A DNA stretch of 64,000 bases from assembly GCA_007644065.1 (NCBI GenBank), contig VJWN01000018.1, positions 186,001 to 250,000 on the forward strand, in the 5' to 3' direction. The stretch comes from Margaritispora aquatica (Eukaryota > Ascomycota > Leotiomycetes > Helotiales > Discinellaceae). Shown here piece by piece: positions 44,587 to 55,847 of the stretch. Each line of letters starts with the position of its first letter. The first letter of the stretch is position 1. A program made the position numbers and the translations under genes. The notes beneath the pieces were generated by a model. The model did not search any database. It saw nothing but the letters and a program-made list of their open reading frames with translations, and was not told the DNA's origin.

Positions 44587-47500
44587 AATCCAATATACTG
44601 CCATAACCGAACCAACTCCACATCATACATGCATCGCATCATTCCCCAATGGCGACTCCTAAGAAGTCGCCGACCCTCGAAGAGTATATCATGCAAAGAA
44701 TCCTCCAACCTCGACGATTGCGCGGTTTCAGTGTACTTGCACCCCCATACCAGGTCAACTCAGCCTCATCTCTTAGATATGCGCATCTCCAAATACTCGC
44801 CTACGATGCGTCGTGAACACTTGACCGTTTTTGAAGATCACATTTGAACAAAGACGGCGGTGTATAATTTCTCTGCTCCTACAAAGCCAGGACCGTTAAT
44901 TGATAAGACAGACAGACAGACATAGATCCTCCATCTACAGCATACATCCATGATCCAGCTCAAGCACACCCGCTCCTGGTAGAGAAACATGATGATGTGA
45001 TGCGAAATAGGTAATCATAGGGTAAAATACAAGGCTAGAATCCAAGGAAAGAATAGTCAGCTAGCTACGAGAAGTGTGAAGATAAATCAAGACGAATAAG
45101 TACCTCGTTCACGCCATAGTGGTCGGTACTCAGAACCCAATACTCAAGGCTCAGTACTCACAGAAATCACGGAAGTAAGTAGACATTCCCGACGCCTTCC
45201 CCCCTCCCCCGGCTCAAGAATAGGGATAATCTCGTCACTACAACAACACCTACCACTGCACAGAAAAGCACTTCGACACATATCAAATCACAAGCGTATG
45301 TATAGAGGCTTCTTTCTACTCTAGAACAAGCATGGAAGGCGCAGGAAGAGATATTTCCAAATTCGCTTGAATCCGTCCATCACCGGACAACTTGAATTGA
45401 ATTCAAACTGGGTAAACGTGATGATGCATTTGAAATGAAAATTGAGGTGTAGAAAAGGTGATGCTAAGATACCTGTCCTGTCTCCGCAATGTGTGGCAGC
45501 AGTGACTTCTCGATCTCGATCACTGAGGAGAGTGATTATATGCTTTCTTCGGCAAACAGGCGAGTTCGATGAAATTCTGATATAGTAGGTAGGATGGACG
45601 ACCAAAACCAAAAGATATCTTGATAGGGAGCAAAAAACGAGGAAATTGAGCACTCTGAAAACTCCTTGGGGTGTTTAATATGGCAGCAGATACACAACAA
45701 AGCGAGACAAATGCCTACCTAAAGACGGAATCTATATCAACCCACCTACCATCTGTCGCGAGAATGGCCAAGAAAGTTGCAAACCACGATACCTGGACAA
45801 AACAACAATAAACTCGTGTTGTTCCTGGCAACAAAGTTACAATCAAGCCAACATCAACCTCAGCCCCAGTCCTTAGCTGTTTTATTTTGATTTAGAAAAG
45901 ACTCGTACCTGAGTACTAGTCTCTCGTACTGTGTGCCGTTTGTTACACCAGTAACCAAGGTAGTAAGTACCTAGAGTAGGGGAAGTTTCCGCAGGCGACC
46001 CGAATGAAAATAACGTTCTGGGGCCCTGGCGCCCAGATGGATGCTGAGAGATGATATTGCGTACTTAGCAAAGCAAGGCTGTGACCGAGGCAGGGAAAGA
46101 GACGGAATCTACAGCACGATGGGAGAGGGTACAGAGGGTACAGAGGGTAGCTTGAGGTGTCTCGATGCATACAAGCAAATCCTCTACAGCCGATCCCCTA
46201 CGATTGAGAGATATCAACATGCCTATGGTGATAGATTTGCTTTTGGATGGGATAGTTAGTGATTGGGAGATTTCGAAAGGTGTGTCAAAGAACACGCCAT
46301 GGCGCATGCTATGCTTACGAGTAATAAAGTTCCGTCTGAGGTACCTGCGTGTCAGCAGCCAAGAGGGGGGAAAAAGGGTTGTGATCGAGGCTAAAGTGGG
46401 ACTTACCATACCATACCATACCGTACCATCAAAATGAGCCGCCATATTAGCGCTCAACTTCTCCTCGTGCCCCAAAGAGAGTTTATTCCGCAACCACTAA
46501 GCATTGTTTGTATGAGGGACGGAGGGGAGGGGATGTGATTTGCCCCAGCGATGAAATTATTGTTGTGATAAACGCCCCAAAAAGAAAAATATTGCCACCT
46601 TTAGGAAAGTTCGTAGATACAGATTGATTGCTGAATTCACTTATCAAAAGCATGAGCTTTAAAATTGTTGAGAGAGTTCAATCAAATTTCTGAATGCCAA
46701 TCTTCCGTAGAAATCAGGGAACATGGGATTTTGAAAATTCGATCCTGTTTAGATAAGAAGAATATTTGGATTAGAGTGGATGATGCTACACAGTAGTTGG
46801 GTGAGAATGATGATGATGATGATAATGCTAAGCAGTTTTCACCGAAAAGAGGGCTTGATAGTTCCTGCACTTTAGCTTTGTGATTCGTCAATCAGCCCTT
46901 CCAAAGAATGATAAGCCACCAACCAGCATTAATTAGCATTCCCATAGTCGGAGCCATTTCCGTGCTGTTTGGTTATTTCATTATTACCTAGTTAGGTTTG
47001 GTGCTTCGTACTCCTCCATCTTGCTTGGCAGATTTCCGACATTTTGTGATGAACTGTTTTGCATGATGTGACCGGATGTGTAGGAATTCCATTCCAGCTC
47101 TCGGACGAAGATAACATTTGGTGGCATATGAAGTTATATCGATTCGTCACGCATTTGAGCAGGGAGGCAATGATCACGGAGACACCTCCGTTGGCAGACA
47201 AGTGGACTTCTTTCTTTGCTGATGGGAAATGTGGTTTGTGGTGATACCAGCACTCGAAACATGGAGAGGTAAGGAGGGAATGGGAATCCTTATGCATTCT
47301 GCAGAAGGTAGTACAAAACGTTGTACCACTGTCTCATCCAGAAGTGCTGCGCTGGTATTAATCTTGTCTTGTTGCCAGTGTCGAAGCTGACTGACTTGCC
47401 TTATCATTTCGTAGTCACCCTCGTCAAAGATTACAGTAGTCCTCTCATAGTAAGATTACGGTAGGTACTGTAAAATGCTTCCCCAATTGCTGTAAAGCAT

Positions 47501-48187
47501 GGACCTTATAAAATCTCACCATCACATCGAGGGTGTTGCTCAAGTAATTTTTAGCCTGAATAGTAGCTATGGTTGGGAGAGCTACACCTCCCGTAGAAAA
47601 AGGCTTAGAAAGACCCCACGCCGAGGTATGGATGGAATCCACTTTGCCATTTCCAGCCCAAAAGGCGTGCAAGGAAGGCCTTTGAAAGCCAGCGGATTCT
47701 GCTATGGAAAGCCTGAGATATGATGTCACCCCGCTGTTTGCATGATAATACTTAGTCTAGTACTTGGTAGAAGGTCCAGTTTGGAAGCAGACCAGAGTCC
47801 TGGGAGTGAATTCGAGACCGAGCATTTTCTCCAAAACCCCAGAGGCAAGGGATGTGTACGGAGATATCTTCCATTGTTCTTGGGGCTGAAGTTGAAGTTT
47901 TAGTTGAAGGCCCAGACAGAAATTCGGTGAAGGGTTTCTTCTTAAACAGGCAATCAACGACAGGTCATATCTGCAAACAACGGTCTGGTTTTGTTCTGTT
48001 TGCTCTGAACCACCAATTCCTGGCAGCACCCGTGAAGCCAGCCCTTGGCTCTACCTTGCCGTGCATTCCCTTTCTTTTGTTGTTGTTATTGTTGTTGTTG
48101 TGAAATGACGACGATCGTTCGAAGTGACTTGTCGAAATTCGATCATGCTAGTGTGCATGAAAGGGTTTAAGGTCGTCATGGTGAGAT

Positions 48188-48230
48188 ATCTCTCTCTCTC
48201 CCTCTCCCTCTCCCTCTCCCCCCCCCTCTC
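48188..48230. repeat. CT / CCCTCT pyrimidine repeat
   Basis: A (CT)n tract passes into CCCTCT hexamers and a C run, a pure pyrimidine strand of over 40 nt. Confidence 0.9.
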
Positions 48231-49225
48231 CACACACATCTCTCCATCAAATCAGATCCCTCCCTGCCCTTGCCCTCCAGTCCCTGTCTTGTCTTGCCCC
48301 TGACCCTTGACCCTGACCCTGAAACCTGACGTCTGACCCGCTACAAAGCTCACCGCAGGAGTCCGTGGGTCCAATGGTCGAAGTCTAAAAACACGAGATC
48401 TGGACTTTCGCTCGATCTTTCTTATTTCATGGCTGCGGACATGACTCCGTGACAGTCATCCATTCACCATGATTGTGAGCAGATGGCATTGTGCGGTTGG
48501 ACTTTGCAATTGCTTTTAAATACAGAAAGATGAAGAGGGGGGAAAAAATTCAAAAAAGTCGGATAAATTTGCCACAAAGTCTTCTCTACAAAAATCATTC
48601 TGATATCAATGAGAGTGCAGATAGTTCTAGATGATGGTTGAGAATTAAATGTGAAGAGGAAATCTGGTTGGGCTTGATCTGATGAGGTGACGCCTTGAGT
48701 TGATTGAATGTACAGCAAGTACGTAAGGCGAAGAAAGTTGCACTTCCCACTCTTTACTTTAGCCCACTTCTCAGGAGCTTCCCCTCCTGAGGTAGTAAAA
48801 GTGTGCACCATACCATGCCATACCATCCGTCTTCACACCACACCGCACCACCACACACACAGACCACACCAGCTGGAGACAAAAAGACGAGAACATTTTT
48901 GAATACAGTACCAGTACAGTACAGTATTGCCCTGGGCAGAGGCTTGTGGAGGTGGAGGCGGGAGAGGAAAGGGTCGTGGCAATTCCTCAGCCGATGCAGT
49001 GTCCAGGAAACTTGGTTCGACCAATCCCCCAAGATGTGCCTCCAGCCCTCCCTCCGTGAACGCGCTCTCTTTGCCATGTCCGGTGATGAGTCCGAAGGCT
49101 CGGAATTCTCATCCGTTTGAATGGGAGATGGGGGATGGGAATGTTTTGTGGTTCCTCTGATCAATGTCACTCCGAGCTCCACAGGGTGATCTTGGTACGG
49201 TTTGGTGGGATTGGTGGAAGGGCAC

Positions 49226-49240
49226 TTTTTTTTTTTTTTT
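49226..49240. repeat. T15 homopolymer
   Basis: Fifteen T residues in a row. Confidence 0.95.
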
Positions 49241-49960
49241 GGACGGGAGAACAGATACTCTTGGACTGAGGATCTCAAGATGCAGTGCAGTACAGTGCAA
49301 TGTATTGCAGGACAGGAAGAACAAAATCTCAATCAGGAGGCAAAGTACATGTAGGTATTTACTTGATGATGTGTGAGTATGGCACAATCCTGAAAGTATT
49401 ACAATGAAAGACTTGAGGCTTTGAATGCTGTATGATTAATAAGGTAAGATATATCTTCCCTACTGTTCGGTACTTTCCAGTCCCTATCAATATCTCATTG
49501 CCCTTTTGCTTGAAAAGAGAAAACATGTCCAATTGGTATTTCACTTACTGGACCAACTTTTACCAAAGAGTTCCCTAAGGTGAGATATTATCACTCAATA
49601 TCTTGAATAGGCATTTGCCTATTTAGGTTTTGTGGTATAGGTCGGGTCGTACAATAAGCCCAGTCGATGGAATGGCAGCTCGTGAGTGGATGGAAGAAAG
49701 CTCCTTTGCTTCTTTTTCACTCTTTCACTCTTTCACTTACCTAAGGTAAGATTCTGACTACGAAAACCTGCGGCCCTTGCCCCAAAGTGGCTTCAACGTC
49801 GAGGTGTCTTAGACATTTGGGGCTGAATCTGAGTCGATGTTCCAGTTTCTTTCCTTCTCTCTTCCTTTTTCCCCTTTGGATCTTCAGTGTTGGAGCCTCT
49901 TGCTATCGAGCCTTTTTTCAAGATCGAGAAGGAGATCGAGAAGAGATCGATGTATAAATG

Positions 49961-49963
<3 letters not shown>

Positions 49964-49991
<28 letters not shown>
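49964..49991. repeat. (AT)n microsatellite
   Basis: About 14 AT units. Confidence 0.95.
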
Positions 49992-49994
<3 letters not shown>

Positions 49995-50459
49995 AAGGAC
50001 GGGATGTACAATAAGATATCTACTTGTGTGCTCGTTCAAGGTCGCCATTCATTACCTAAAGCAGCCTTATTCATATACAATATACATCAATAGTTACCTA
50101 GTTATCGTGTACCTTACCTTACCTTACTTCTTAAATCACCAGTCTTTTTGTAATCCACTCCCGTCGTCTTTCCACCTCAACCAAGACCTCGAATTTTCCA
50201 AAACAAAAGAACCAACTTTACCTACCTTACCTAGGGAGCCTCTCAGCCAGCACTTCACATCTATCCACCACATCAGGTTCACTTGCTCACTTGTTCACTT
50301 GTTCAATTCACCACTTTTCACGGTCCTGCAGAAAGACGGCAGACATACCGTACCGTACCATACCAACCAACCGCAGCCTGGCTCCAAGTGCTTCGGGGGG
50401 CACTTCCATACAGTCAGTACGTACTATAATATTACGTTACCTTAGCCTGCGCTCTACTC

Positions 50460-50502
50460 CCACACCCACACCCACACCCACTTCCACACCCACACCCACA
50501 CA
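50460..50502. repeat. CCCACA hexamer repeat
   Basis: Imperfect tandem CCCACA units with one CTTCCA interruption. Confidence 0.9.
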
Positions 50503-50707
50503 CGCTTCTCTAAACTCAATACAGTATTTAATATTTAGGTATCTTGCCTATTCTGGCTTTTTTTTCTCTCGAAGTACGGGAGGTAGATACGGATGGATCC
50601 TGGACAAAGATCAGCAACAAAGATCCTAGATCCAATTCCACAACCCCTTCCAAGTCCCCTCAAAAGTCCCCTTGGAAAACCAAAAAAAACAAGGGCTTAC
50701 CACCATC

Positions 50708-50737
50708 GCCCATCACCCATCACCCATCACCCATCAC
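50708..50737. repeat. CCCATCA heptamer repeat
   Basis: Four tandem copies of a 7-bp unit. Confidence 0.9.
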
Positions 50738-50921
50738 CAACCCACTCCCGCCAACCCTTCTCTTCACTTGGAACTCCAAAGTGACCAGCTACATCGGTGT
50801 TGGCGTCGGCGTCGGCGTCTGCGTCTGCGTCTTGCATCCAAGGTGCTGCTGCTGCTAAGTGCAAGGTCCTACCTTCGCTAGGGCATATGGGGCGGCGGGG
50901 CAAGCATCAAACCCCTCGAGG

Positions 50922-50964
50922 TACCCTACCCTTTACCCTACCCTTTACCCTACCCAAACCCTAC
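50922..50964. repeat. 12-bp TACCCTACCCTT repeat, telomere-like
   Basis: About three units of TACCCTACCCTT followed by AAACCCTACC; resembles but does not equal the fungal telomere repeat CCCTAA. Confidence 0.85.
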
Positions 50965-51338
50965 CTGACCCTGAAAAGGACCTTGCTTGTTCCATTTTTT
51001 CACCTTACCTAATAGAACCTGGCACCAAAACCAAACTGCATGTTGCCCGATCCGAGAATCCCATCTCCATCCCAGATTTCCCCCATATATGTCCAGATGT
51101 CCCATATTGTCCCATATGTTCCATCTCCTCATACATAATAATAAGCTGAAGAATCCCCCCTCCCCCCCCAATTCTTCAAGTCAAAAGTATTTCGTGGTTC
51201 TTGTCTGCACCCCCCCCCCCCTCCCCCCAATCTATTTTCACACAATCACAACCACATTTCACCACCACCACCATAATCACCACCACTACTCACTCCCATT
51301 CCCGTTCCGACGTCCATCAAATCTGTCACTCGATAATT

Positions 51339-51377
51339 CGATACCCTCGATACCCTCGATACCCTCGATACCCTCGA
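51339..51377. repeat. 9-bp CGATACCCT repeat
   Basis: Four tandem copies of CGATACCCT in the leader side of the C2H2 gene. Confidence 0.93.
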
Positions 51378-51437
51378 TTATCTCGACAACCCCGACAGTG
51401 ACCACAAACAAAACCAACAACAACACACATTCACATT

Positions 51438-51553
51438 CACAACCACAACCACAACCACAACTCCAACTCCAACTCCAACTCCAACTCCAACTCCAACTCC
51501 AGCTCCATCCACATTTACCACCACCACCACCACCACCACCACCACCACCACCA
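51438..51553. repeat. ACAACC / CCAACT hexamers and (CAC)n
   Basis: Tandem ACAACC units change to CCAACT units (about seven), then to a (CAC)n tract at about 51517-51553. The whole is nearly devoid of G on the plus strand. Confidence 0.92.
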
Positions 51554-51956
51554 CGACGCCAACCAGTCAGCCACGATTAATTAACCTTCCTTATTTTTCG
51601 CATCCGGAAAACTCCCAATCCATCTCCTCTCAACTTCTTCACGCATGCACTCCCGCATTCCAGTGCCACCGACACCAACACCTCTCACACTTCATATATC
51701 TTCTTCATAGAAGTCATCCAAGTACAAAGATTTTGGTCGGAGAACTACTTCCGGCACCATCACCCCACTGTTATCTCAGAGGAGATTCTGGATTTTGGAC
51801 CACCAGGACGAACCAGCGTTGTTATCCCCCATCAATCCAAGCAATTGTTTGGAGAGATCAATTTTGAAAAACCTTACAAAACTTCCACAGGCGTTGATTG
51901 CAATTGTAAATCTACCTACCTACCTACCTACATTCGGTCGGTCGGTCGGCGCAGAC

Positions 51957-53063
51957 ATGAGTTCGCGGCCGCCCATCAAGGCTACGGATTCCACGGGAGC
52001 ACCGGTTTCTTTGCTAAACGACGACGATTCCTCTTCCTCTTCCTCTTTCTCGGCTCATAGAACGTCACTTCCACTCCCACTCCCACTTCCAATTCGCACC
52101 CAGGATTATCAATCCTATCACCAGCATCATCCACATCATCCACAACAACAACATCAGCAACATCAGCTACATCAGCAGCAACAGCAACAACAACAACAAC
52201 AACAACAACAACAGCGCGACTTGGACATGTCAAGATCCCGTTCTCAACAGAGCAATTCGTATTCTCCAGTAACTCCCGCGTTGGTCCGCAACGATTCCTT
52301 CGATTCCAATATGAGTGGAAATGGAATATCACCTACGACCCCAACGTTTGGTTACGAATATGGACGTCCAAGCACAGCTACCAGTTTGTACAAAGATCCA
52401 ACGCAATATGAATACACTTCGTATCAACAGAATCGCCATGAACATCCCGCCCCTCCAGCGACATTTAGCGCACCCGTCAGACCACAGTACGAAGAGCTGC
52501 GACCGCCTACCTACCCCACGGAATCTCAATTGTACGAAGACGATGGATACTCCAATTCTAATCCGTCTGAGAGGGGTGGCAAACGCTACGCTTGTCGATT
52601 CGCAGAGACCCATCATTGCAACAAAACTTTCACAACATCAGGACATGCTTCACGACACTCCAAGATCCACACAGCGGAAAAGGGTGTATGTTGCACATTT
52701 GAGGGCTGCTTGAAGAAGTTTACGCGCGCAGACAACATGAAGCAGCATCTCGAGACCCACAACAAAGACAAATCTTCGAGGCCCAAAACCTCCATCACCA
52801 GTTCGTTGACTCGACCTGCTGGTGTTAGAAAAGCTGCCAGCGTCACCGTCAGCCGTCCCACAAGCCGCAACACCAACTTTCCGGACCAACCTCCTGTGGA
52901 CCCTGCTCTTATCGCGCAAGGTTATCGCAATCAATTTCAACCATCATATGTCCATGCGAGTCCGACCTATGGCGCACCCTCCTCGAACTCGCCCCCAATG
53001 ACGACTCACTACCAGGGACTCGATGTTCTGGCTGCAGCTGCAGACTACACGGCACAATCATAA
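51957..53063 (+). CDS. C2H2 zinc-finger transcription factor (RfeC-like)
   Basis: Single-exon coding region of 368 aa from ATG 51957 (MSSRPPIKATD); the frame extends upstream only from a TTG. The N-terminal half has a Ser run, alternating Leu-Pro, and a His/Gln region with 14 consecutive Gln encoded by CAA/CAG (genomic about 52147-52214). Two C2H2 fingers follow: C213-x7-C221-x12-H234-x3-H238 and C246-x4-C251-x12-H264-x3-H268, with TFTTSGHASRHSKIHTAEK in the first and KKFTRADNMKQHLETH in the second. This pair resembles the RfeC type of Aspergillus regulators of filamentous growth; I am moderately sure. The C-terminus is Ser/Pro/Tyr-rich. A sequence-specific DNA-binding role is expected. The long, repeat-rich upstream DNA suggests complex control. 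Confidence 0.85.
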   Translation: MSSRPPIKATDSTGAPVSLLNDDDSSSSSSFSAHRTSLPLPLPLPIRTQDYQSYHQHHPHHPQQQHQQHQLHQQQQQQQQQQQQQQRDLDMSRSRSQQSNSYSPVTPALVRNDSFDSNMSGNGISPTTPTFGYEYGRPSTATSLYKDPTQYEYTSYQQNRHEHPAPPATFSAPVRPQYEELRPPTYPTESQLYEDDGYSNSNPSERGGKRYACRFAETHHCNKTFTTSGHASRHSKIHTAEKGVCCTFEGCLKKFTRADNMKQHLETHNKDKSSRPKTSITSSLTRPAGVRKAASVTVSRPTSRNTNFPDQPPVDPALIAQGYRNQFQPSYVHASPTYGAPSSNSPPMTTHYQGLDVLAAAADYTAQS

Positions 53064-54619
53064 ATGCGGTCGAATTTTGGACGTTGAGTGACAGGCGAAC
53101 TGACTTGACAAGTCAGTTCATCTCGATGCTGGATCATTCCACCGACCCCGCTATCGAGAGGCGCATCCTTGGCAAGACAAGCCAGGGTCAAAGGTCCTTC
53201 ATTCAGCACCAAAATGGCCTTATCCTCATGCACGGAGGGTTTTTTCTGATTTCCAGGGTCCATCAGCTTTCTGCTGCAGATACCTGTTTTGCTTCTGCAT
53301 TGCATGGGCAAGCCGTTGCTCATTGGATACACATACTGTAGCATGTGTACGAACCGGAGCATATTGTCCGCCAACCCTTCAAGGGTTCCGTCCAACTCGG
53401 ATCTCGCTTAGGGAATTCTGTGTTTGCAACGTTCATTTTTGGCTTGACGTTTCTTCTCGTTCGGTTTGTTACAAAGTTTGGCGGGGAGAATTTTTTCTCT
53501 TCCCTTTGCACAAAAGATTTTTTTTAATGGCTCTTGCCTTATGGATATGAAGATGGGGCGAATGGGATGATAACATCAGGATGGGACGGATTATGGGATG
53601 GCGGCTGGCTTTTTCTTATGGGTGGTCGGGGCCTACTTTTAAGGGTCCACATATGAATGATACCCTGTACTGTATGTACTTACTCGTGGCGTTTCGGAGG
53701 ATTGATGAAGAGCAAGGAATGCAAGGAAAGGGAAGCAAGCAACAGCACAAGATGTGATATCAAGGTGACCAGGCAGTCTGTGTGTCTGTGTTTGTGGGTT
53801 TGCATCGCTGGGAGGAGGTGTGGTAGTAGCTGGGATATGGCTGGTTTCTGTATTCTGTAATTGGCAATTTGCTACCACGGCGATAGGAGCCGGGTAGCAG
53901 AGGCAGATGTACATGTACATGAGTCGAAGGAGCGAGAGAATTACATAATGTTTGAGCCAGTATCTCATCTTATCTCGGCAGATGGGGGTTGGATTCTTTG
54001 AGTGCAAGTGTGATTGTGATTGTGAGTTTCGCGAAGTGCCAGATATTGGTTTGGTGTGAAGAAGTCAATCGATCGGGCTGTATTAATGCGCATTGAGACG
54101 AGAAACGCTTTCGATTTGTGATTGATCTATTTATTTCACATGTACAGAAAGAAAGAAGACTACGGTGGAAGCAAGTGTGATCGATATTGAGAGATAAGCA
54201 TGGACATGTACATGTGAGATTACAGAATCTTGTTCATCCGATTGATCCGATTGATTCGAGGGATTCGAGGGATTCGAGTGTATGGAGTGTATGGGGTCTA
54301 CATGGTATGTTATTGTGTCTGAAATGTAGGATAGTGTAGGAGGTTATAGTAGATGAAGGAAAGAAAAGGGAGAAGGGGGAAAGAGGAGAGAAAGAGGAGG
54401 GAAGATGAGGGAAGATGAGAGAGGTAGAAGAGAGAGGTAAAGGAGAGAGAAAGAGAGGGAAAGGGGTGAGGGGTGATTGAAGTGAAGTGAAGTGAAGTTA
54501 GTTAGTAATATAAAGAGACGTGGATTGGTATCGCGATATTACTACCTACTCATCACCCGACCCGAATAACCAAATAACTACAAAACCTACTTCAAGCATA
54601 TTTACATTACTCCAGGCAA

Positions 54620-54660
54620 GGACAGGACAGGACAGGACAGGACAGGACAGGACAGGACAG
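54620..54660. repeat. (GGACA)n pentanucleotide array
   Basis: About eight tandem copies of the 5-bp unit GGACA. Confidence 0.95.
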
Positions 54661-54974
54661 GGCAGGATAGTCCATCCTCTCGATTCCCACAGCATCTTTC
54701 ATTCCAAAAAACCAAACCACAACGCAAACACCGACCAATATAGTATAGGATCAAGCAAGCACACAAGCACACACAAACGTAACATAACGTATAGCTAATA
54801 TGGGTAAAGATTGCATTTCCTACAACCATCCCCCAAACATACGACGGAATATAGGTTTTTACCCCTCCCTCCAAAGGCCGTCCAAGGGGGAGCATAACTC
54901 GTCATCCGTTCAACGCAGTCATGGGGAAGATTGACTGACGGACCTTGGCGGTATTTCACTCACCTCACTTAATC

Positions 54975-54998
54975 CACACACACACACACACACACACA
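54975..54998. repeat. (CA)n microsatellite
   Basis: About 12 CA units. Confidence 0.95.
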
Positions 54999-55847
54999 GC
55001 TGAACCCACCAACCAACCCACCAGCCCATACGCCGAGCAGTGAGCAGTGAGCAGTGTGGCGAGAAACGAAACACAAGCGAGAAAGGACTCGCGCTCCGGA
55101 ACCCTGCGAGTGGCATGACGATGCCGATGGGCGATCACCATACTCACCATCACCATGATCACCACCCATCATCGACGGGAGGAAGACCCCCCCCCGGAAC
55201 ATGAGAGCCAACGGGTAGGTATGAGGTGATATTGTTTTCCTTCTCTCGTCTCGCTTGCAAGTTACCGAAAAGCCTAGAGCGAAGGGAAAATTGGACTCAG
55301 AGGTGCATGCATACAGTATTGATTGATCATGATTGAGTAAATGAAAGCAGGTGGATAAGTAAGTACCTAGCTAAGGTCAATTCGCCACCATGACACTGAG
55401 ATTACCTGGGGTTAGGTATCCACGCTAAGGAGCAGGAAGAATGGAGTATGGCCTGGCCTTTTGGTAGAAGGTCTGATGTGGTAAACATTTCAGTGTGATC
55501 CCAAAAATCTAGCCTTTCGACCCCTAGCAAAACTCCAACACAAGGCGTAGAGACGGGGTAGAGACAAGGTATGAGACATGTTTTATTATCAGCGAATTCC
55601 TTTGATAATCTTACAAACCAGAATGCAAGCCTTGGACCTATTGGACCTACTCGTCTCAACTGTATGGTCAACCAAAAAGAGGATGTAAGCAATGGTACAG
55701 CCATTGCTGATCGATCGGACTGAGTCAAAGAACTCTTCTTGTCTTCCTGCATCTTTTGCCCTTGAACGCCATCCATGCAAGCCCAAACGCCGAAGCCAAC
55801 AGACACCATCCCATCTCGCTTATCCCGATCAAAGCCCAGCGCAGTGT

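Larger units (their letters stand above)
43018..51956. other. 8.9-kb gene-empty interval with many simple repeats
   Basis: No convincing protein gene between acetate kinase and the C2H2 factor. Scattered frames of 60-140 codons (for example 45321-45653 and 46065-46493 on minus, 50026-50445 on plus) read as low-complexity or random sequence. The DNA is rich in microsatellites, GTAC-containing direct repeats (46405-46431, 48807-48829, 48905-48930, 50348-50370) and, toward the C2H2 gene, pyrimidine tracts. It may contain the long promoter and 5' UTR of the C2H2 regulator, or noncoding transcripts. Confidence 0.5.
53064..55847. other. intergenic, 2.8 kb, purine-rich tract and repeats
   Basis: No convincing gene. 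The part nearest the C2H2 gene is its 3' flank. It contains a long plus-strand polypurine tract (about 54356-54475), GATTCGAGG repeats (54252-54280), a GGACA array and a CA tract. Confidence 0.5.

Noticed and set aside
46065..46493. 142-codon minus-strand frame in the gene-empty interval
   Set aside because: Overlaps direct repeats (CATAC, GGTAC) and shows no domain or splice context.
50987..51580. 197-codon plus-strand frame before the C2H2 gene
   Set aside because: Made almost wholly of translated microsatellites (His, Pro, Gln, Leu repeats).
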